Below are positions 1-4,688 of a stretch of 5,220 nucleotides of DNA, piece after piece. The position numbers and the translations under genes were made by a program. Source of the DNA: Polyangia bacterium (lineage in GTDB: Bacteria; Myxococcota_A; Polyangia; Polyangiales; Polyangiaceae); assembly GCA_030433055.1 (NCBI GenBank), contig JAUILJ010000646.1:1-5220 (forward strand). Direction: 5' to 3'. The notes beneath the pieces were generated by a model. That model searched no databases, had not been told where the DNA came from, and saw only the letters and a program-made list of their open reading frames with translations. The stretch's first letter is position 1. Each line of letters opens with the position of its first letter.

Positions 1-1499
1 TGTTGCTGGCGAAGAGCTGGACCTTGGCCGGAGAACGCGCGGCAGCAGACCGGGAGCTCGAGTTGCTCTCCGAGCTGGTGCCATCGCTGGCGCCGGAGCT
101 GCAGGCGGAGATGAAATGCTCGCTGGCCTCCGCTCTCTACGAGGTGGGGAGGGTGGTCGAGGCTTCGAAGCTACTGGACGAGGTCGACTCTGGTCCGGCT
201 CCGGCGCTCTACAGTGAACAGGGGCGACAGGCGCTGTTCGCCCGCGCCAGCGTGGAGCACGCGCGGGGCAACCTGGATGGCTGTAGAGACATCCTGGCCA
301 CGCTGTGGCCGTTCGTCGGGAGCGTCAGCATGCTGCGCCCCCACATGTCCCTGCTGGACGCGCGCTGCAAGTATTTCCTTGGGGAATTGGATGGGTTGGA
401 TGAGGCGCTGAGCGAGGTCAGCGCCTACGGCCGGCGTGTGGGTAGCAGCAACCTGAGCTGCGTTGCGGAGAACTACCGCCTGCTCCTTGCCATCGACTTT
501 GGGCGGGCCGTCGAGGTGGTGGACCGCGAGTGTCCAGTCGCCGATCCGTTGAGCCTGAATGCACGCATGTTCCACCTCTATCAGCTGCGGGCACGCATGC
601 ATGTCACTTCGGGCAGCGACGCCGCGAGCGCGCGGGTGTCACCAACGGAAGCGACGATCGCTGACATTCTTCAGCGGGTGCAGCCGGCGGAGTTCCCCAA
701 GGTCGGGGTGGTCAACCTGGGCGTCGCCGCAGAGGCGGCACTGCTCGCGAAGCGACCTGAGCGCGCGCTCGAGCTAGCGGACGAGGCCATCGAGCTTGCC
801 CTGGAGCTCGACCTTGGAATAGCGCTCGGGTCCACGCGCGCAGGGCGCTGTGAAGTGCTGTGCGAGCTCGGGCGCCGCAGCGAACTTGCCGCCGAGGCCT
901 CGCGTCTGAGGGAGGTGGCGGACGAGCAGGGGTCTCAGCGCGCCCAGCTCGATGCGGGGTTCTTCTCGAGCGTGGCTGCGAGTGAGGTTCCGGATATCGC
1001 GCTCTGGTGTCATCTCGCAGGTGAAGCGAAGGTCTCTCCGTCAGCAAGCCGGCGGGTGCGGGCCCTGCTTGGGGTGGAGGTCGAGCTCGACGCCTACGAT
1101 GCCCTGGTGGTGGACGCCGTGCGGAGGCTGCAGCATGTTCAGCGTATCCGGGTGGTCTCGCGCGAAGAGAAGATCCGCTGGAGCCGAGCGTGGGGCATGC
1201 TCTCAGGGTCGCTGGTCGTTACCCTGCCGGACACCCGTCGGGTCGATCTGAGCAAGCGCGAGCTTCTGTGGCGGCTGCTGATGGTGCTCGTGAGTCACGC
1301 CGGCCGCGCCAACAAGGAGCAGCTGGTGCTCGAGGCCTGGGGCGAGCGCGAGTATCATCCGCTGCGCCACGACAACCGTCTGCAAGCCGCCGTGCGCACG
1401 CTGCGTCGTGCGATCGAGGACAGCCCGAGTAGGCCCACCCGTTTCGTGACCACGGACGATGGATACGCGTTTGGTGATCCGCTGATTTGGCTAGGTTGA
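1..1499 (+). CDS. TPR-like helical-repeat protein with C-terminal OmpR-type winged-helix domain (5' end probably outside window)
   Basis: The reading frame is open from the left edge; the first possible start in the window is a TTG at base 3 and nothing upstream can be seen, so the true start may lie outside. About 498 residues are visible. Residues ~10-350 are a long run of Leu/Ala/Glu/Arg-rich helical pairs resembling degenerate TPRs. Residues ~400-495 look like a Trans_reg_C (OmpR/PhoB) winged helix: a short strand region (LVVTLP), helix SKRELLWRLLMVLVSH, then HDNRLQAAVRTLRRAIED at ~456-473 as the likely recognition helix, and the closing wing TTDDGYAFG at ~483-491. No receiver domain or membrane segment is visible. 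From the architecture I infer a cytoplasmic DNA-binding regulator that receives its signal through the helical repeats or a missing N-terminal kinase or ATPase domain. The stop is only 5 bp from the convergent MAPEG stop. The winged helix is well supported; the TPR assignment is moderate. Confidence 0.75.
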   Translation, partial: LLAKSWTLAGERAAADRELELLSELVPSLAPELQAEMKCSLASALYEVGRVVEASKLLDEVDSGPAPALYSEQGRQALFARASVEHARGNLDGCRDILATLWPFVGSVSMLRPHMSLLDARCKYFLGELDGLDEALSEVSAYGRRVGSSNLSCVAENYRLLLAIDFGRAVEVVDRECPVADPLSLNARMFHLYQLRARMHVTSGSDAASARVSPTEATIADILQRVQPAEFPKVGVVNLGVAAEAALLAKRPERALELADEAIELALELDLGIALGSTRAGRCEVLCELGRRSELAAEASRLREVADEQGSQRAQLDAGFFSSVAASEVPDIALWCHLAGEAKVSPSASRRVRALLGVEVELDAYDALVVDAVRRLQHVQRIRVVSREEKIRWSRAWGMLSGSLVVTLPDTRRVDLSKRELLWRLLMVLVSHAGRANKEQLVLEAWGEREYHPLRHDNRLQAAVRTLRRAIEDSPSRPTRFVTTDDGYAFGDPLIWLG

Positions 1500-1521
1500 G
1501 GCGATCAGCCGACGCTCGACC
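1494..1521. terminator. Weak hairpin across two convergent stop codons
   Basis: GGTTGAG at 1494-1500 can pair with CTCGACC at 1515-1521 (seven pairs, one of them G-T) around a 14-nt loop; a competing 6-bp repeat is GCTGAT 1481-1486 with ATCAGC 1504-1509. Only 5 bp separate the two stop codons here, so any terminator must overlap coding sequence. There is no T-tract on either side, so intrinsic termination is doubtful. Confidence 0.2.
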
Positions 1522-1942
1522 ACAGATGCACGCCGATGTGTACCAGCAGAGCGAGCAGGCACAGCATGCCGGTTCCAAATGCGACGTTGCGCAGAGGTTG
1601 TTTGGGGCGCAGCAGGCAAACGGCGTGAAGCCACCGACTCAGCGCATACACCCCGAAGTAGAGCCAGGCCCCGGTGGGCCAGATCCCCAAGGCAGTGTAC
1701 AGCCCTGCCGCGGCAAGGAAGAACGGCTGGCTCTCGGAGTCGTTTCGCAGGACGCGCTGGGCGCGCACCACGCTGTCGGCCTCGGCTTCGACCAGCTCAC
1801 CGTTCCAGGCTTTGGCGTCCTCCGCGTACTGGAAGCGCTTCGTCGTGAGGCGCACCCGGGCTTGCACCGAGATGGTGAAGAAGAATTTCAGAAACAACAG
1901 GCTGAGGCAGAGCGCGTAGGCGACGACTGAATCCCGAGGCAT
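1505..1942 (-). CDS. MAPEG-family integral membrane protein (microsomal glutathione S-transferase-like)
   Basis: A 145-residue protein, the usual size for MAPEG proteins (membrane-associated proteins in eicosanoid and glutathione metabolism). Four hydrophobic segments are visible at ~5-27, 73-88, 92-112 and 120-142. The family signature region following the first cytosolic loop appears as VVRAQRVLRNDSESQPFF (58-75), keeping R-x6-ND-x-E but with the usual LEN(I) replaced by SES. A second family-like stretch is RWLHAVCLLRPKQPLRNVAFGTG (103-125), which matches the R..H...QP.R...F..G pattern of the MGST1/PGES type. Family knowledge suggests glutathione conjugation or peroxidase activity on lipophilic electrophiles in the membrane; substrate cannot be told. 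The start at 1942 is chosen because the frame upstream runs antisense through the araC gene and the protein then begins just before its first membrane helix. No Shine-Dalgarno sequence precedes the ATG. The neighbouring divergent AraC gene is a plausible regulator. Confidence 0.82.
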   Translation of the reverse strand: MPRDSVVAYALCLSLLFLKFFFTISVQARVRLTTKRFQYAEDAKAWNGELVEAEADSVVRAQRVLRNDSESQPFFLAAAGLYTALGIWPTGAWLYFGVYALSRWLHAVCLLRPKQPLRNVAFGTGMLCLLALLVHIGVHLWSSVG

Positions 1943-1951
1943 AGTGAGGTC

Positions 1952-2716
1952 ATGGCATTGGCTGCGGCCCCAGGCTTGAACGTTTCCGGGGAACCGGGGC
2001 TCACCCGAATGTTTTCTCGTGGCGCGCTGCACCTGAGCTGCGGCCAACGCACGTCGACGCATGCCCACTACGCGTGGAAGCTGCATTTGGGGTTGGATGC
2101 GCCGGTCTGGGTCGACAGTCCTCAGCTGAAGGTGCCACCCAGCGCGGGGGCCCGTGCGCTGCTCGTCCCGCCCAACTTCACCCACGCGACCGGGGCGGTG
2201 GGTTGCTCGCTTGCTGTGTTCATGGCCCCGGGCACGCGCGGCGCACCCTGGCGTGATGACGGTCGGCCTCGGGTGCTCGAGCAGCGCCAGGTAGACCGAC
2301 TCATGAGCGTCGGCGTGCTCGATGAAGACCGTACGGGGGGCGGAGTGTTCGTAGAACACCTGGCGCGTGAATTGTTTCCACACGCTATCTCTGAGATCGA
2401 CTCCCGCGTCGCGTTCTGCCTCCGGCGCCTGCACGAGGATCCGGATCACAAGCTCAGCTGGCTCGCGCGCGAGACCGGGGTGTCGCTGGATCATCTGTCG
2501 CGTTTGGTGCGCCGCGAGACCGGGCTCGTGCTTCGCCGCCACGTCCTTTGGTCACGCCTGCTGCGCGCGCTGGCGCAGCCGCCAGGTAGCCTGGCCAGCG
2601 CGGCGGTGGGCGCTGGCTTCTCCGATCACGCGCACCTGACTCGCACGTTTCGCGCCTGCTTGGGCCGCGTGCCGTCGGAGTTCGACGCGCCTCCCCAGAT
2701 TGTCGCCCCCTGGTGA
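1952..2716 (+). CDS. AraC-family transcriptional regulator
   Basis: A 254-residue protein of typical AraC-family length. The N-terminal ~20-100 region looks like the cupin-type ligand-sensing domain: a THAHYAWKL stretch at 36-44 and a VPPNFTHA stretch at 72-79 resemble the beta-strand and proline-turn pattern of such domains. The C-terminal half carries two helix-turn-helix units: KLSWLARETGVSLDHLSRLVRRETG (~167-191) and the hallmark GFSDHAHLTRTFRACLGRVPSEF (222-244), matching the conserved GFsd.shltR.Fr...G.tP..F signature. It should bind DNA and respond to a small molecule or stress signal, ligand unknown. The ATG at 1952 has GAGG only 2 nt upstream (1946-1949); a TTG at 1958 would have better spacing (8 nt) from the same GAGG, and an ATG at 2009 starts just before the cupin-like region, so the start is uncertain. 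Divergent from the MAPEG gene, which is the likeliest target; the GDT1 gene follows 42 bp downstream. Confidence 0.88.
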   Translation: MALAAAPGLNVSGEPGLTRMFSRGALHLSCGQRTSTHAHYAWKLHLGLDAPVWVDSPQLKVPPSAGARALLVPPNFTHATGAVGCSLAVFMAPGTRGAPWRDDGRPRVLEQRQVDRLMSVGVLDEDRTGGGVFVEHLARELFPHAISEIDSRVAFCLRRLHEDPDHKLSWLARETGVSLDHLSRLVRRETGLVLRRHVLWSRLLRALAQPPGSLASAAVGAGFSDHAHLTRTFRACLGRVPSEFDAPPQIVAPW

Positions 2717-2758
2717 CGTTCGGTCCTCGTGGTGTGACTTGCGTGCTAGTCAGTGGCC

Positions 2759-3034
2759 ATGGATTGGAAGCTCCTGGGCTCGACCTTCGCAGCAGTCTTC
2801 CTGGCGGAGCTCGGCGACAAGACGCAGCTAGCCACGATGGCCCTCGCCAGCGGTGGCCGCTCCAGGTGGGCCGTGTTCTTGGGATCCGCCTTGGCCTTGG
2901 TCGCGACCAGCGCGCTCGCTGTGCTGGCGGGGGACGTTGTTGCCCGCTACGTCTCGCCTCTGTGGCTTCGCCGGGGCGCGGGGGCGCTGTTCCTGGTGCT
3001 CGGGGCCTGGTTTCTGCTGGGTCGCGAAGGCTGA
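2759..3034 (+). CDS. GDT1/TMEM165 (UPF0016) family cation transporter, half-size form
   Basis: A 91-residue membrane protein with the signature E-x-G-D-K-T as ELGDKT at residues 17-22 inside the first membrane helix, followed by QLATMALA. Three hydrophobic segments are visible (~4-28, 36-60, 72-88). Most members of this family have two copies of the motif in six or seven helices; this is a single-motif form, which is thought to work as a homo- or heterodimer. Characterised members move Mn2+ or Ca2+ (yeast Gdt1, Vibrio MneA, cyanobacterial Mnx), so export of Mn2+ from the cytoplasm is the likeliest role, by family inference. The ATG at 2759 (MDWKLL) is preferred over an in-frame GTG at 2753 because MDWK fits the family N-terminus; neither has a clear Shine-Dalgarno sequence. 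It follows araC by 42 bp in the same direction and may be cotranscribed. No partner half-gene is seen in the window. Confidence 0.87.
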   Translation: MDWKLLGSTFAAVFLAELGDKTQLATMALASGGRSRWAVFLGSALALVATSALAVLAGDVVARYVSPLWLRRGAGALFLVLGAWFLLGREG

Positions 3035-3065
3035 AGCGTCAGACACACTGAACGCCGCACACCGA

Positions 3066-3080
3066 ACGTTGCGTCAACGT
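3066..3080. terminator. Short hairpin between convergent genes
   Basis: ACGTTG (3066-3071) and CAACGT (3075-3080) form a perfect 6-bp stem with a CGT loop in the 67-bp gap between the converging GDT1 gene and the sigma/anti-sigma operon. It is well placed to act as a terminator for both, but no T-tract follows on either strand, so termination, if it occurs here, may be Rho-dependent or the hairpin may only protect 3' ends. Confidence 0.3.
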
Positions 3081-3101
3081 GTCGAGATTGCCGCGCTGAT
3101 C

Positions 3102-3440
3102 TTAGTGGTGCCCGAGCATGCTCAGCAACCACACGATCTGTACGACGCAGACCGAAGCCACCACCGCGAGTTCGATCATGCGTCCTGCGCGCCCGAGCGC
3201 GAGTTGACGGGCACCATCGCGAGCCCCGGCGTGGCTCAGTTCGAACTCGGCATGCAGCCGCTCACGCATCTGAGCGATGTTGCCTGGCGGAAGATCGTAG
3301 GTTGGCAGAGCGGTACACAGGGCCACCAGCGGATCACCGGCTTCGTCGACGCCGTGCTCCAGCGCCGCAAGGAAGCGCTCGTCCTCGAGATCGAATGCTC
3401 GCCCATCATCCCTCCCGGGTTTCGTGCTGGGATCGCTCAT
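3102..3440 (-). CDS. Probable minimal anti-sigma factor, single C-terminal membrane helix
   Basis: A 112-residue protein: an acidic, helical N-terminal part (residues ~15-75, including DLEDERFLAALEHG and LPPGNIAQMRERLHAEFE), then a basic stretch (~72-87) and one membrane helix (~88-109) ending in GHH. Its ATG overlaps the sigma factor stop as ATGA (3437-3440), and GGAG (3452-3449) lies 8 nt upstream inside the sigma gene, so translation is probably coupled. Gene order and shape fit an anti-sigma factor that holds the sigma at the inner membrane. It lacks the zinc-binding HxxxCxxC motif of ZAS-type anti-sigmas (only Cys41 and Cys98 are present) and has almost no periplasmic domain. The role is inferred from context and topology; I do not recognise a named family, and it could instead be an unrelated membrane protein cotranscribed with the sigma gene. 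Confidence 0.7.
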   Translation of the reverse strand: MSDPSTKPGRDDGRAFDLEDERFLAALEHGVDEAGDPLVALCTALPTYDLPPGNIAQMRERLHAEFELSHAGARDGARQLALGRAGRMIELAVVASVCVVQIVWLLSMLGHH

Positions 3441-3997
3441 GCGGTTTGCTCCAACAGGGACAACAGCCTAGCGCGCGCGCGGCTCAGGCGCTTCCTCACA
3501 ACTTCTGCGCTCAAGCCAAGTGTGCGCGCCAGCTCGCTTGGAGTCGAGCCTGATACACCGACGCTGAGCAAGAGTTCTCGCTCATCCTCGCTGAGCTGAC
3601 CTAGCGCGATCTCCACGCGCCGCTGAGTTTGGGAGGTGGCGACGCGCGCGAAGGGCGTCTCCGGTTTGGCAAAACTGTCCGCTACGCTCGCGTCGCTCGT
3701 GAGCGCGCGATGCATCCTCCGCCAGCGAAAGTGATCGAGCGCGAGGTTTCTGGAGACGGTCATGAGCCACGCCTCGAGGCGGGTGTCCGGCGCCAGGCTG
3801 GGGGCCGCTCGCGCGAGCCGAATGAACGCCTCCTGGGTCAGATCTTCAGCCAGCGCGGTGTCCTTGGTCATGCGCACCAACAGCGAGAAGACGCGCGGGC
3901 GGAAGCAGTCGAACGCTCGGTCCAGCGCTTCGCGCTGGCCCGCACGCAGGCTCGCTACCAGGGCTCGGAGCTCCTCGGTGCTCAGTTCGGACAACAT
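3437..3997 (-). CDS. ECF-type RNA polymerase sigma factor (sigma-70 family)
   Basis: A 186-residue protein with the two-domain ECF layout. Region 2 spans ~20-95: FRPRVFSLLVRMTKDTALAEDLTQEAFIRL contains the DLTQEAF core-binding helix (52-58), and AWLMTVSRNLALDHFRWRR (76-94) corresponds to regions 2.3/2.4 that melt and read the -10 element. A ~30-residue linker (96-125) follows. Region 4 spans ~126-182, with LSEDERELLLSV and the -35-reading helix-turn-helix PSELARTLGLSAEVVRKRLSRARARL (153-178). Neither region 1 nor region 3 is present, as expected for ECF factors. The start at 3997 (MLSELSTEEL) is chosen over longer in-frame forms because the upstream extension is low-complexity and A/T-tract-containing and looks non-coding; GAGAG lies 3 nt before this ATG. 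It is the first gene of an operon with the putative anti-sigma factor and may autoregulate. The activating signal is unknown. Confidence 0.92.
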   Translation of the reverse strand: MLSELSTEELRALVASLRAGQREALDRAFDCFRPRVFSLLVRMTKDTALAEDLTQEAFIRLARAAPSLAPDTRLEAWLMTVSRNLALDHFRWRRMHRALTSDASVADSFAKPETPFARVATSQTQRRVEIALGQLSEDERELLLSVGVSGSTPSELARTLGLSAEVVRKRLSRARARLLSLLEQTA

Positions 3998-4049
3998 CGA
4001 CTCTCGGCGCACGCAGCGTGCGTGACGGCGGGAGCAGACACCAGATCGA

Positions 4050-4068
4050 CCCGAAAAGGTCCCGAAAA
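4050..4068. repeat. Two direct CCCGAAAA repeats one helical turn apart
   Basis: CCCGAAAA occurs at 4050-4057 and again at 4061-4068, an 11-bp period, in the region upstream of the sigma gene. Same-face spacing is what a dimeric DNA-binding protein would use, but two short copies could be chance. A separate 8-bp direct repeat, GGAGCAGA, occurs at 4031-4038 and 4084-4091 in the same region. Confidence 0.4.
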
Positions 4069-4092
4069 AGCTCAGAACGGGGCGGAGCAGAA

Positions 4093-4121
4093 AAAAACTT
4101 ACCTGGGGCCGGTCACGTTCC
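4093..4121 (-). promoter_or_regulatory. Possible ECF-type promoter for the sigma operon
   Basis: Read on the minus strand, GGAAC (4121-4117) matches the classic -35 core of ECF promoters, and after 18 nt comes GTTTTT (4098-4093), a partial match to a GTC/GTT-type -10. Transcription from here would leave about 90 nt of leader before the ATG at 3997. This would fit autoregulation, common for ECF sigma factors, but a 5-base match in a GC-rich genome is weak evidence and the -10 lies in a run of T. Confidence 0.3.
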
Positions 4122-4148
4122 GCGGGATGCCTCGTTGGGTGATGTAGA

Positions 4149-4177
4149 GCCTCGGACGCAGTGTAGCGCTCCGAGGC
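4149..4177. repeat. Perfect 8-bp inverted repeat in the divergent intergenic region
   Basis: GCCTCGGA (4149-4156) and TCCGAGGC (4170-4177) are exact complements separated by 13 nt. The repeat lies ~90-115 bp upstream of the small membrane protein gene and just upstream of the possible sigma promoter. It could be an operator half-site pair or an RNA hairpin in a leader; the sequence alone does not decide. Confidence 0.45.
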
Positions 4178-4215
4178 CTGGTGCGGATATCCCGCGCCTG
4201 CGAAGCGCAACACGA

Positions 4216-4237
4216 CGCTGCGCCTGCGGGCGCAGTG
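4216..4237 (+). promoter_or_regulatory. GC-rich hairpin in the probable leader of the small membrane protein gene
   Basis: CTGCGCC (4218-4224) pairs with GGCGCAG (4229-4235) around a TGCG tetraloop, and a G-T and a C-G pair extend the stem to nine. It ends 16 nt before the GGAGG ribosome binding site, so it would sit in the 5' leader if transcription begins upstream. It may stabilise the mRNA or affect ribosome access; no anti-SD pairing was found. Confidence 0.35.
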
Positions 4238-4253
4238 CGGACAACGAGACACT

Positions 4254-4258
4254 GGAGG
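4254..4258 (+). promoter_or_regulatory. Strong ribosome binding site deciding the start at 4265
   Basis: GGAGG lies 6 nt before the ATG at 4265, the best Shine-Dalgarno match in the window. It fixes the start of the small membrane protein and argues that this short gene without a recognised family is genuinely translated. Confidence 0.75.
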
Positions 4259-4264
4259 TAGTTC

Positions 4265-4633
4265 ATGATCGACTTTTTCCGCGCGGGTGGCTGGGGCATG
4301 TGGGTGGTCTTGGCGCTGAGCGTTGCCGCTTTGGTAAACGCGGTGCTGTTCAGCATCAACCCGTCTGAGAAGCGCATGGTCATGATTCGCGCGTTGAGCA
4401 CCGCGACGTGCTTTGCCAGCGTGACGGCGATGGCCATGGACCTGTCGACCGTGTTCTACTACGTCTCGGGCCTGAAGGACTGGGATGGTTCCTCGAGGAT
4501 ACCCATGGAGGGCTATGGTGAGAGCCTCTCTCCGATCACCTTCGGTGCTGGTATGCTCACGCTGGTGTGGATGGTGGTTGCAGTCGGTGTCCGCCGCACC
4601 CAGCGTGAGGTGGCCCCAGTCCCCGCTGAATGA
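4265..4633 (+). CDS. Small three-helix membrane protein of unknown function, ExbB/MotA-like N-terminus
   Basis: A 122-residue protein with three predicted membrane segments: ~10-31, ~43-66 and ~89-110. The opening FFRAGGWGMWVVLALSVAAL resembles the start of MotA/TolQ/ExbB proton-channel proteins (a Gly-Gly pair, then an aromatic and Met before the first helix), but the cytoplasmic domain and conserved later helices of that family are absent. The loop between helices 2 and 3 (~70-88) is polar (KDWDGSSRIPMEGYGESLSP), and the C-terminal tail starts basic (RRTQR) and ends acidic. Acidic Asp59 lies within or at the edge of the second helix. It is transcribed divergently from the ECF sigma operon, with 267 bp between start codons, so it may be a target of that sigma factor; this is inference. 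Function is unknown; I recall similar short orphan membrane proteins in myxobacteria but cannot verify it. Confidence 0.8.
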   Translation: MIDFFRAGGWGMWVVLALSVAALVNAVLFSINPSEKRMVMIRALSTATCFASVTAMAMDLSTVFYYVSGLKDWDGSSRIPMEGYGESLSPITFGAGMLTLVWMVVAVGVRRTQREVAPVPAE

Positions 4634-4667
4634 CGCCTAGTGTCCTTTCTCTGCGTCGACTTGTTCA

Positions 4668-4684
4668 GCGAATCACAGATTCGC
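4668..4684. terminator. Perfect 7-bp hairpin between convergent genes
   Basis: GCGAATC (4668-4674) and GATTCGC (4678-4684) form a perfect stem with an ACA loop in the 55-bp gap between the small membrane protein and the P-type ATPase, starting 4 nt after the ATPase stop. A wider repeat, CTAGTG (4637-4642) with CACTAG (4687-4692), encloses it. Its position suits a bidirectional terminator, but no T-tract follows in either direction. Confidence 0.4.
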
Positions 4685-4688
4685 ATCA

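Noticed and set aside
1943..2542. In-frame upstream extension of the MAPEG frame on the minus strand, giving a 345-residue protein
   Set aside because: The extension is exactly antisense to the AraC gene, whose protein shows two clear helix-turn-helix motifs, and it has no recognisable domain; the MAPEG family size is matched from 1942.
3066..3080. ACGTTG-CGT-CAACGT as a regulator operator
   Set aside because: It lies between two converging gene ends with no start codon nearby, so a role at transcript ends is more likely.
2853..3599. A 248-codon open frame on the plus strand
   Set aside because: It overlaps the GDT1 gene in another frame and runs antisense through the anti-sigma and sigma genes, all of which have family or context support; it is a GC-rich shadow frame.
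3998..4252. Upstream extension of the sigma factor frame to an ATG at 4252
   Set aside because: The added ~85 residues are Arg/Ser/His-rich without a domain and cross T-tracts and short repeats typical of non-coding DNA; ECF sigma factors usually begin close to region 2, as with the start at 3997.
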